From Kitasatospora sp. MAA19 (GTDB lineage Bacteria; Actinomycetota; Actinomycetes; Streptomycetales; Streptomycetaceae): a DNA stretch of 64,000 bases. Shown piece by piece: positions 17,148 through 23,842 of the stretch (position 1 is its first letter; each line of letters opens with the position of its first letter). The notes under the pieces are model-generated. The model had not been told where the DNA came from, made no database searches, and saw nothing but the letters and a program-made list of their open reading frames with translations. The position numbers and the translations under genes are program-made. Where the stretch lies: assembly GCF_029894125.1 (NCBI RefSeq), contig NZ_JARXYZ010000004.1, forward strand, positions 310,001-374,000, in the 5' to 3' direction.

Positions 17148-19184
17148 CTGTCCACCACCGCTGAACCCATCAAGACGACGTTCCGGGACCTGGGAATCCT
17201 CCCGGAGACCGCCGAGGCGCTCGAGGCCGTCGGCATCGTCCATCCCTTCCCGATCCAGGAGATGACCCTCCCGGTCGCGCTGACCGGCCACGACGTCATC
17301 GGCCAGGCCAAGACCGGCACCGGCAAGACCCTCGGCTTCGGCCTCCCGCTGATCGAGCGGGTCGTCGTGCGCGCCGACGTGGACGCCGGCCGGGCCACCG
17401 AGGAGCAGCTCTGCGGGTCCCCGCAGGCGCTGATCGTCGTCCCGACGCGTGAGCTCTGCACCCAGGTCACCAACGACCTGCAGACCGCCGGCAAGGTCCG
17501 CGACGTGCGCGTCCTGGCCGTCTACGGCGGCCGCGCCTACGAGCCGCAGGTCGAGGCGCTCGCCAAGGGCGTCGACATCGTGGTCGGCACCCCGGGCCGG
17601 CTGCTGGACCTGGCCGGGCAGAAGAAGCTGAACCTGTCCAAGGTCCGCTCGCTGGTCCTCGACGAGGCCGACGAGATGCTCGACCTCGGCTTCCTGCCGG
17701 ACGTCGAGAAGATCATCACCATGCTGCCGGCCAAGCGGCAGACCCTGCTGTTCTCGGCCACCATGCCGGGCCAGGTGATCAGCCTCGCCCGCCGGTACAT
17801 GAGCCAGCCGACCCACATCCGGGCCGCCGCCCCGGACGACACCGGCACCACCGTCGCCAACACCGAGCAGCACATCTTCCGTGCGCACTCGCTGGACAAG
17901 GTCGAGCTCGTCTCGCGCATCCTGCAGGCCGACGGCCGCGGGCTGGCGATGATCTTCTGCCGGACCAAGCGCACCGCCGCCGACGTGTCCGACCAGCTGA
18001 CCCAGCGCGGCTTCGCGGCCGGCGCCGTCCACGGCGACCTCGGCCAGGGCGCCCGCGAGCAGGCGCTGCGGGCGTTCCGCAACGGCAAGGTCGACGTGCT
18101 GGTCTGCACCGACGTCGCCGCCCGCGGCATCGACGTCGAGGGCGTCACGCACGTGATCAACTACCAGTGCCCCGAGGACGAGAAGACCTACCTGCACCGG
18201 ATCGGCCGCACCGGCCGGGCCGGCGCCTCGGGCACCGCCGTCACCCTGGTCGACTGGGACGACATCCCGCGCTGGCAGCTGATCAACAAGGCGCTCGAGC
18301 TGTCGTTCAACGACCCGGAGGAGACCTACTCCACCTCGCCGCACCTGTACGAGCTGCTGAAGATCGCGCCGGGCACCAAGGGTGTGCTGCCGCGTTCGGA
18401 GCGGACCCGGGCCGGGCTGGGCGCGGAGGAGGTCGAGGACCTCGGCGAGACCGGCGGACGCGGTGCGCGCACCGCTCGGGGCCGGGGCACGCGGAGCGGC
18501 CCCGGCCGCACCGAGGCCGCCGAGGCCGCCGTGGCCACCGAGGAGAAGCCGCGCCGTACCCGTGAGCGCCGCCGCACCCGGCGGGGCTCGGCGGTCGCCG
18601 AGGGCGAGGCCGGTACCGCCGTCGAGACCCTGGCGGCCCCGGCCGTCGAGGGCGTCGAGGGCGAGGCCGCACCGCGCCGTCGTCGCCGTCGCTCGCGCGG
18701 CGCCGGCGAGGCCGCCGTGGTCGCCGAGGCCGCTGCCGTGGTCGCCGAGGCCGTCGTGGTGACCGAGGCCGCCGTGGCGGCTCCGGTCGCCGAGGCTCCG
18801 GCCGCCGAGGTCGTCGCCGAGAAGAAGCCGGCCACCCGGACCCGCACCCGCAAGCCCAAGGCCGAGGCCGTCGAGGCACCCACCGCCGAGGCGGTCGCCG
18901 AGACCGCGGTCGCGGTCGCGGAGAAGCCGGCCACCCGGACCCGCACCCGCAAGCCCAAGGTGGAGGCCGTCGAGGCCCCCGCCGAGGCCCCGGCCGCCGA
19001 GGCCGTCGCCGAGAAGAAGCCGGCCACCCGGACCCGCACCCGCAAGCCCAAGGCTGAGGCCGCGACCGCCCCGGCGGCCCCGGAGGCTGCGGCCGCCGAC
19101 GCCGCGGCCGAGGTCCCGGCCCCGCGCAAGCGCACCCGCGCCCGCAAGGCCGCCGCCGCGCCGGAGGCCACCCCGGAGAGCTGA
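17148..19184 (+). CDS. DEAD-box ATP-dependent RNA helicase (RhlE/CsdA type) with long basic repeat tail
   Basis: About 678 residues. Q motif FPIQEMTLPVAL, Walker A AKTGTGKT (residues 54-61), PTRELCTQ, DEAD box LVLDEADEMLD (about 174-177), SAT motif LLFSATMPGQ, and HRIGRTGRAG at the end of the second RecA domain. A low-complexity Ala/Glu/Arg/Lys tail follows from about residue 415, with three copies of ATRTRTRKPK. Such tails bind RNA nonspecifically. It unwinds RNA in ribosome assembly or mRNA decay. The first plausible start is a CTG at 17148, seven bases after GGAAGAGG; the nearest in-frame GTG (17091) lacks a ribosome site. A hairpin terminator follows. Confidence 0.9.
   Translation: MSTTAEPIKTTFRDLGILPETAEALEAVGIVHPFPIQEMTLPVALTGHDVIGQAKTGTGKTLGFGLPLIERVVVRADVDAGRATEEQLCGSPQALIVVPTRELCTQVTNDLQTAGKVRDVRVLAVYGGRAYEPQVEALAKGVDIVVGTPGRLLDLAGQKKLNLSKVRSLVLDEADEMLDLGFLPDVEKIITMLPAKRQTLLFSATMPGQVISLARRYMSQPTHIRAAAPDDTGTTVANTEQHIFRAHSLDKVELVSRILQADGRGLAMIFCRTKRTAADVSDQLTQRGFAAGAVHGDLGQGAREQALRAFRNGKVDVLVCTDVAARGIDVEGVTHVINYQCPEDEKTYLHRIGRTGRAGASGTAVTLVDWDDIPRWQLINKALELSFNDPEETYSTSPHLYELLKIAPGTKGVLPRSERTRAGLGAEEVEDLGETGGRGARTARGRGTRSGPGRTEAAEAAVATEEKPRRTRERRRTRRGSAVAEGEAGTAVETLAAPAVEGVEGEAAPRRRRRRSRGAGEAAVVAEAAAVVAEAVVVTEAAVAAPVAEAPAAEVVAEKKPATRTRTRKPKAEAVEAPTAEAVAETAVAVAEKPATRTRTRKPKVEAVEAPAEAPAAEAVAEKKPATRTRTRKPKAEAATAPAAPEAAAADAAAEVPAPRKRTRARKAAAAPEATPES
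18816..19052 (+). repeat. Three in-frame copies of a basic repeat in the helicase tail
   Basis: Nearly identical blocks of about 40 bases at 18816-18860, 18921-18959 and 19011-19052 encode (A)EK(K)PATRTRTRKPK, separated by acidic Ala/Glu-rich spacers. Their near identity at DNA level points to recent duplication or gene conversion, and copy number could vary between strains. Confidence 0.8.
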
Positions 19185-19189
19185 CGCAC

Positions 19190-19209
19190 CCCGCCCCGGA
19201 GGGGGCGGG
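19190..19209 (+). terminator. Hairpin terminator after the helicase gene
   Basis: An 8-bp stem (CCCGCCCC with GGGGCGGG) and a 4-nt loop, 5 bases after the stop codon. Confidence 0.65.
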
Positions 19210-19341
19210 CCGGGCCCCTGACGGCCTGGCCCGTCCCCTCCGGCGTTCCTGGATAGGCTCGGGGTCACCGGCCAGGTCCTGCCCGGTCGATCTTGCCGGA
19301 TCAGCCGGGCGGGCCCTATCCCGCCCGCAGGAGAGCAGCCC

Positions 19342-20220
19342 ATGAGCACCCCGCCGTTCCTCACCCTCCCCCGTTGCGCCCGGGCGCTGCGGCTGTCGAC
19401 CGCCCGCGGCGCCTTCGCCGCGCTGCGGGCGGAGCCGGACGGGCCGGTGCGCGGCTCGGCGCTGCTGGTCCCGGGCTTCACCGGCAGCAAGGAGGACTTC
19501 ATCGCCCTGCTGGAGCCGCTGGCGGCGGCCGGCTACCGGGTGACCGCCGTCGACCAGCGCGGCCAGTACGAGACCGGCGGCCCGGACGACCCGGCCGCGT
19601 ACGCGGTCGAGGCGCTGGGCGCGGACGTCCGGGCGCTCACCGAGGCCCTGGCCGCGGACGGCGGGCCGCCGCCGCACCTGCTGGGGCACTCCTTCGGCGG
19701 CCAGGTGGTCCGGGAGGCGGTGCTGGCCGCCGCCGCGGACGGCCCGCCGTCGTGGCGCTCGCTGGCCCTGATGTCCACCGGCCCGGGCGCGATCGACCCG
19801 GCCGAGGCGGCCCGCACCAAGCTGCTGCTGGACGTGCTGCCGGTCATGGGCCTGGAGGAGATCTGGCAGGTCATGCGACAGCTGGAGGAGGGCAGCGGGG
19901 ACCGGCGGCAGCGCCCGGAACCGGCGGTCGAGGAGTTCCTGCACCGCCGCTGGCTGGCCAACGTGCCGCTGGCGCTGACCGTCACCGGCGGTCATCTGGT
20001 CGCCGCGCCGGACCGGGTGGCGGAGCTGGCCGCCGCCACCGCCGAGTTGCCGGTGCTGGTGCTGTCCGGGGTGCGGGACTACGCCTGGCCGGTGCCGGAG
20101 CAGACCGGGATGGCGGAGCGCCTGGGAGCCCGCCGGGTGGTCGTCGAGGACGCCGGCCACTCCCCCAACGCCGAACGGCCGGCCGCCACGGCCGAGGCGC
20201 TGGCCGCGTTCTGGGCCTGA
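19342..20220 (+). CDS. Alpha/beta hydrolase
   Basis: A 292-residue alpha/beta-fold hydrolase. VPGFTGSKEDFIALLEPLA holds the oxyanion region, LLGHSFGGQVVREAV the nucleophile serine, VLSGVRDYAWPVPEQ the acid and EDAGHSPNAERP the histidine. All triad residues are present. The ATG follows GCAGGAGAGC. The substrate is not evident. It is a monocistronic gene between the helicase terminator and the AT-richer control region before the 52-residue protein. It is not closely related in sequence to the hydrolase at 13221. Confidence 0.87.
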   Translation: MSTPPFLTLPRCARALRLSTARGAFAALRAEPDGPVRGSALLVPGFTGSKEDFIALLEPLAAAGYRVTAVDQRGQYETGGPDDPAAYAVEALGADVRALTEALAADGGPPPHLLGHSFGGQVVREAVLAAAADGPPSWRSLALMSTGPGAIDPAEAARTKLLLDVLPVMGLEEIWQVMRQLEEGSGDRRQRPEPAVEEFLHRRWLANVPLALTVTGGHLVAAPDRVAELAAATAELPVLVLSGVRDYAWPVPEQTGMAERLGARRVVVEDAGHSPNAERPAATAEALAAFWA

Positions 20221-20587
20221 CCGGACCGATCCGGAGAGTGGTCTGAACCACTTCTCGAAGTTCGACCGCCCTCAACGCAGGACAAAATTCGTTAGTTACG
20301 GTAATCTTTGATTCTGTCCGGGAATCATCGCCGGCCTCCGCGTCGGCGCGAATCAGCCGAAACCTGGACTTTACGGTCGGGCAACGGCCCGGAAGCACCA
20401 CCACGTCACCGTGGTTCACGAGGCGCCAGACGCACCAGGCAAGTAGGGGGAGCCCTTGCCGCAGCAGACCGCCACGCGCACGAACCGAACGATCCGGCCG
20501 CACCGCCGGACCCGCAGGACCCCGAAAGGGCTGGTACCCACTCAGCCGCAATCGCCCCGACCGACGGGGCCAGGAAAGGAGACGCCC
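20221..20587. other. 367-bp region with probable promoter and leader of the 52-residue protein
   Basis: The stretch 20275-20325 is conspicuously AT-richer than its surroundings (ACAAAATTCGTTAGTTACGG and following), typical of a regulated streptomycete promoter. Small hairpins include GTGGT-CTGA-ACCAC near 20240 and CCACG-TCAC-CGTGG near 20400. A TTG at 20456 with an AGGGGGA ribosome site is in frame with the downstream gene and could give a 96-residue form. Confidence 0.45.
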
Positions 20588-20746
20588 ATGACGAAGACCA
20601 TGCGCTTCGAGATCGTCCGGCTGGACGACGTCAACGGCTCCGCCGCCGGCCGTCTGATAGCCGACGCCGAGACCGTCCGCGAGGTCGTCCAGGCCGCCGC
20701 CCGCACCGGCGAGCGCCTGCTCATCCGCCCGTGCCCGACCGTCTGA
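20588..20746 (+). CDS. Small conserved protein of 52 residues, function unknown
   Basis: The product opens TKTMRFEIVRLDDVNGSAAG and ends with TGERLLIRPCPTV, with a predicted beta-strand/helix/strand pattern. I recall similar short streptomycete proteins beginning KTMRYEIVRLDDV but know no function. The ATG at 20588 has an excellent AAGGAG seven bases upstream. An alternative in-frame TTG at 20456, also with a good ribosome site, would add a 44-residue basic Pro/Thr/Arg-rich extension. A strong terminator follows at 20828. Being so short and independently transcribed, it could be a regulator or an accessory subunit; this is open. Confidence 0.75.
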   Translation: MTKTMRFEIVRLDDVNGSAAGRLIADAETVREVVQAAARTGERLLIRPCPTV

Positions 20747-20827
20747 CCACGCGCGGCGCCTCCGACCGGGAGACCTCACCCGCCGCCGACGAGCCAGGAG
20801 CATCCGATCCGGACGTTCCGATACCCG

Positions 20828-20870
20828 ACTGACGCCCCGTCACCGCGATCGCCGATGACGGGGCGTCAGT
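20828..20870 (+). terminator. 15-bp hairpin terminator after the 52-residue protein gene
   Basis: A perfect 15-bp stem (20828-20842 with 20856-20870) enclosing a 13-nt loop that itself contains the palindrome GCGATCGC. Confidence 0.85.
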
Positions 20871-21044
20871 GCGTCCGGGCCCGGCGCCCCCGACGTTTGC
20901 CGTCGCCCGCCACGGGACATCCCCCAACGGGAACCGCCCGTACCGCGCCCCACCCCGCGTCGGACGGGCCCCGCCACCGACAGGTGCCGCCGCGCCCTCC
21001 GTACGGGTGATCGTCCTTGACGCGGCGGTCCGGAGGGAGGAGCG

Positions 21045-21692
21045 TTGTCGGCTATGAGGGGCGAGCCAAGCTGCCCGAGGTGCGCCGGTCGGGTCCGCGC
21101 CCCCGGTCTGTTCTCAGACACGTGGCAGTGCGACCGGCACGGAGCCGTGCACCCGATGCAGCCCGTCCTGCCACCGAGCGTGGAGGCCCTGGGCGTCGCC
21201 GTCGCCCGTTCGCAGGTCCCCGTCTGGCTGCCCTGGCCGCTCCCGGTCGGCTGGCTCTACACCGGCATCGCGCACGTCGGCGACGACGTCTCCGGAGCCC
21301 GGGCCACCGCCGTCGCCTGCTCCGGCCCGGCGCCGCTCGGCGGCTTCGGCGAGCTGGTGCTGATCGCCGAGGAACTGGGGGTCGGCCTCGGTGCCCGCTA
21401 CGCCGGACTGGCCGGACCCGACCCGGGCGACTCCGTCGGCCTCTACAAGCCCGCCGACGCCAAGCTGATGGCCGCCGGGCGGCCCACCCCGATGTTCCAC
21501 GTCCCGGACGCCCCGGTCGACCGCGCGGTGTTCGCCGGCGAGGCCCGCGGGCTCTGGCTCTGGGCGGTCGCCTGGCCCGAGCAGTCCGCCCTGGTGATGT
21601 ACGACGAGCTGGTCCTCACCGACCTGCGCGAGGCCGGCGCCGAACTGGACCTGCTCCCCTGCGGGGCCCTCTCCCCCCGCCTGCTCGGTTAA
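21045..21692 (+). CDS. Zinc-ribbon-containing conserved streptomycete protein (DUF6758-like)
   Basis: A 215-residue protein starting with a zinc-ribbon-like pair, CPRCAGR then WQCDRHG, followed by an alpha/beta domain with VPVWLPWPLPVGWLYTGIAH and VACSGPAPLGGFGELVLIAE. From memory it matches the family labelled DUF6758 in Streptomyces; no biochemical role is known to me. The TTG at 21045 follows GGAGGGAGGAGC; the ATG at 21054 is too far from that site. The TAA stop is formed by the first bases of a 63-bp inverted-repeat element. The next gene is a PHP phosphoesterase on the same strand. Confidence 0.75.
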   Translation: MSAMRGEPSCPRCAGRVRAPGLFSDTWQCDRHGAVHPMQPVLPPSVEALGVAVARSQVPVWLPWPLPVGWLYTGIAHVGDDVSGARATAVACSGPAPLGGFGELVLIAEELGVGLGARYAGLAGPDPGDSVGLYKPADAKLMAAGRPTPMFHVPDAPVDRAVFAGEARGLWLWAVAWPEQSALVMYDELVLTDLREAGAELDLLPCGALSPRLLG

Positions 21693-21752
21693 GGCGTGTC
21701 TGGCAATTCGCGTCGGATCGCACGCCCGGCGGGAACTGTCAGACACGCCTTA
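21690..21752. repeat. 63-bp palindromic miniature element with TA ends
   Basis: Perfect 13-base inverted repeats (TAAGGCGTGTCTG at 21690-21702 and its complement at 21740-21752) flank 37 bp. The outermost bases are TA on both sides, as would be left by TA target duplication in IS630/Tc1-mariner-type transposition. The left TA supplies the stop codon of the upstream gene. It could also work simply as a terminator hairpin. Mobility is inferred; only one copy is present here. Confidence 0.55.
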
Positions 21753-21802
21753 GGGCCTGTCCTATCCTGGGCGGCACCCACGAGCCTCCAGGAGTCCGCC
21801 CC

Positions 21803-22663
21803 GTGCGCATCGACCTGCACGCCCACAGCAATGCCTCCGACGGCACCGACACCCCGGCCGAGCTGGTCGCGGCGGCCGTGGCCGCGGGCCTGGACGTCGT
21901 GGCGCTCACCGACCACGACACCGTCGCGGGCCACGCCGAGGCCGCCGAGGCGGTGCGCGCGCTGCCGGTCGGCACCCGGCTGACCGTCGTCCCGGGGGCC
22001 GAGCTGTCCTGCGCGGTGGGCGGCGTCAGCATGCACCTGCTGGCGTACCTGTTCGACCCGGACGAGCCGGAGTTCGCGCGCGAGCGGGAGCTGGTGCGCA
22101 CCGACCGGTTCCGGCGCGGGCGGGCGATCGTCGAGCGCTGCCGCGAACTCGGGGCGGACATCAGCTGGGAGCAGGTGGCGCGGATCGCCGGGGCGGGCTC
22201 GGTCGGACGGCCGCACATCGCCAGCGCGCTGATCGAGGCGGGCGTGGTGGCCACCGTCTCGGACGCCTTCACCCCCGAGTGGCTGGCCAACGGCGGCCGG
22301 GCGGACGTGCGCAAGCACGAGACCGACCCCGTCGAGGCGGTCCGGCTGGTCCGGGCGGCCGGCGGGGTGCCGGTGTTCGCCCACCCCGGCGCGGTCAAAC
22401 GCGGGCGGACCGTCCCGGACCAGGTGATCGCCGACCTCGCGGCAGCCGGGCTGGCGGCGCTGGAGGTGGACCACATCGACCACGACGAGCAGACCCGGGT
22501 GCGGCTGCGCGGTCTGGCCGGCGAGCTGGGGCTGCTGGTCACCGGCTCCAGCGACTACCACGGCACCCGCAAGACCGTCCGGCTCGGCGAGTACACCACC
22601 GATCCGGCGGTGTACGAGGCGCTGCTGGAGCAGGCCACCGGCGCGAAGCCGATCGGGGCCTGA
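21803..22663 (+). CDS. PHP-domain phosphoesterase (TrpH/RNase AM-like)
   Basis: A 286-residue PHP-superfamily hydrolase. The metal-site motifs are DLHAHSNASDGTDTP at the N-terminus, LTDHDTVAGHAEA, a GAELSC segment, VFAHPGAVKRG and SSDYHGTRK near the C-terminus, a full set of His/Asp/Glu ligands. Relatives such as E. coli RNase AM (YciV/TrpH) hydrolyse 3',5'-nucleoside bisphosphates and trim RNA 5' ends. The GTG at 21803 follows an AGGAG. It begins 50 bp after the miniature element. It converges on the SUFU-like gene; an imperfect GC-rich hairpin lies between them. Confidence 0.88.
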   Translation: MRIDLHAHSNASDGTDTPAELVAAAVAAGLDVVALTDHDTVAGHAEAAEAVRALPVGTRLTVVPGAELSCAVGGVSMHLLAYLFDPDEPEFARERELVRTDRFRRGRAIVERCRELGADISWEQVARIAGAGSVGRPHIASALIEAGVVATVSDAFTPEWLANGGRADVRKHETDPVEAVRLVRAAGGVPVFAHPGAVKRGRTVPDQVIADLAAAGLAALEVDHIDHDEQTRVRLRGLAGELGLLVTGSSDYHGTRKTVRLGEYTTDPAVYEALLEQATGAKPIGA

Positions 22664-22776
22664 GGGCCGCGCGCCCCGCGTGCGGGGGCGCGGCGGCGGG
22701 GTGCCGGCCCGACCCGCGCGCCCGGCCCGTGCGATCGACGCGTACGCCCGGCCCCGGCCCCGCCGCTGAGCCGCCG

Positions 22777-23418
22777 TCAGTCCAGCCGGACGCCGCGCCG
22801 GTCCGGATCGCGCAGGTCGGTGCCCTGGTTCAGCCAGCGCTCCTGGAGCGCGGCCGCGCCGTGCACCCGCTTCCAGCCGGCCTCGTTGGGCGTCATCGGC
22901 AGCAGCGGCAGGAAGCGGACCGGGTCGGCCGGCTCGGCCAGCTCCAGGTCCGGCACCAGGCCGCCCGGCTCGGCGGCCAGCACCGAGGTGAACGGCGCGC
23001 CGTCCCAGAGCGGGGCGCCCAGGTCGAGCGAGCTGCCCGGGGCCACCACCAAGCCCTCGACCTGCGGCGTCGCGGCGAGGGTGGCGAGGCTGCGGAGCAC
23101 GCTGTCGCGCCCGCCGCGCACCGTCAGCACCAGTTCGGCGCGCGGACCGCGCAGCTGGTCGGCGACCGGTGCGGTCGGGTCGGCCATCGGCGCGGCGGAC
23201 ATGCCGAGCGTCGCGTACCGGACCAGGCCGTCGGCGTCCGGTCCGAAGCGCAGCACCTCGATCCGGTCGGTGCCGAGGAAGGTGACCGCGGCTCGGCCGC
23301 TCGACGCGCCGAAGGTGGTGATCAGCCTGGCCTCGACGGCGGCCAGCACCGCCTCCCGGGAGAGCGCCGGGGAGCTGCCACCGTGGGGTTCGCCGAAGAG
23401 CGGGAAGTCGTGCGCCAT
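22777..23418 (-). CDS. Suppressor-of-fused-like domain protein
   Basis: A 213-residue cytoplasmic protein that fits the bacterial SUFU-like family: SREAVLAAVEARLITTFGAS near the start, RIEVLRFGPD, LVLTVRGGRDSVLRSLATLA, and FLPLLPMTPNEAGWKRVHG near the end. Members are common in Streptomyces and their function is unknown; some sit in toxin-immunity loci, for which there is no sign here. The ATG at 23418 (MAHDFPLFGEP) is chosen from protein sequence; the ribosome site is weak. It diverges from the corA leader region. Confidence 0.75.
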   Translation of the reverse strand: MAHDFPLFGEPHGGSSPALSREAVLAAVEARLITTFGASSGRAAVTFLGTDRIEVLRFGPDADGLVRYATLGMSAAPMADPTAPVADQLRGPRAELVLTVRGGRDSVLRSLATLAATPQVEGLVVAPGSSLDLGAPLWDGAPFTSVLAAEPGGLVPDLELAEPADPVRFLPLLPMTPNEAGWKRVHGAAALQERWLNQGTDLRDPDRRGVRLD

Positions 23419-23581
23419 GCCGGTGAGCGTAACCCGCGGGGGCGGACCGGCCGCGGACGGGCGACCCCGGGCAAAGCCTTGGGAAAGCCCGGGCACCGAT
23501 GGCCGGTCAGATGTTAGGGTGAGCGACTGGCCACCGGGAACGCTTCGTCCCCGGGGCAGCGGCGCGAAGGAGGTGGTTGCG

Positions 23582-23659
23582 GTGGATACCGGCCGACCAT
23601 GCAGTACCGGCAGCTCTACCCGGCCCTGTCCTCCCCGTACCCCTCGCCACGCAGGCTGA
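23582..23659 (+). CDS. Candidate 25-residue leader peptide upstream of corA
   Basis: A GTG eight bases after AGGAGG, ideal spacing, opens a 25-codon frame whose product is rich in Pro, Arg, Ser and Thr and ends RPCPPRTPRHAG. The TTG at 23577 (only three bases after the ribosome site) opens a different 91-residue proline-rich frame ending at 23852, ten bases inside corA. Either could be a leader. Proline-rich leader peptides control Mg2+ transporter genes in enterobacteria (MgtL, CorL). No product homology is claimed; the evidence is the ribosome site, position and composition. Confidence 0.45.
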   Translation: MDTGRPCSTGSSTRPCPPRTPRHAG

Positions 23660-23804
23660 ACCGGCTGAACCAGCCGAGGTAGCCCGGGCAGACCGAACGC
23701 GGACGGACCGGCCGGGAGAGCACCCCGATCCCCCTTCACCGGTGTTCTTCGCCGTCGCACCACGGCCGCCCGTTCCTCCCCCGCCTCCGACCGGGGGACT
23801 CCGA

Positions 23805-23838
23805 CGCCGCTGTGCGGCGGCTCCTGTCCCAGGGAGCC
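23805..23838 (+). promoter_or_regulatory. Hairpins covering the corA ribosome-binding site
   Basis: GGCTCC (23819-23824) can pair with GGAGCC (23833-23838) around an 8-nt loop. The right arm contains the corA Shine-Dalgarno sequence GGGAG (23832-23836), six bases before the ATG. Directly upstream, CGCCGC-TGT-GCGGCG (23805-23819) forms another hairpin that shares one base with it, so the two may compete. Occlusion of the ribosome site is read directly from the sequence; regulation by Mg2+ or leader translation is inference. Confidence 0.5.
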
Positions 23839-23842
23839 TGCC

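Larger units (their letters stand above)
23419..23842. other. 424-bp corA upstream region
   Basis: The interval between the divergent SUFU-like gene and corA. It contains a canonical ribosome site (AAGGAGGT at 23567-23574), a 25-codon reading frame, a longer proline-rich frame that runs into corA and two hairpins just before the corA start (separate entries). No larger gene is supported. The promoter is not obvious; TTAGGGTGAGC at 23513 is a possible -10 neighbourhood. Confidence 0.6.

Noticed and set aside
22664..22776. Hairpin between the PHP and SUFU-like genes as a strong terminator
   Set aside because: The stem is interrupted by a bulge and the whole stretch is extremely GC-rich, so I did not list it as a separate feature.
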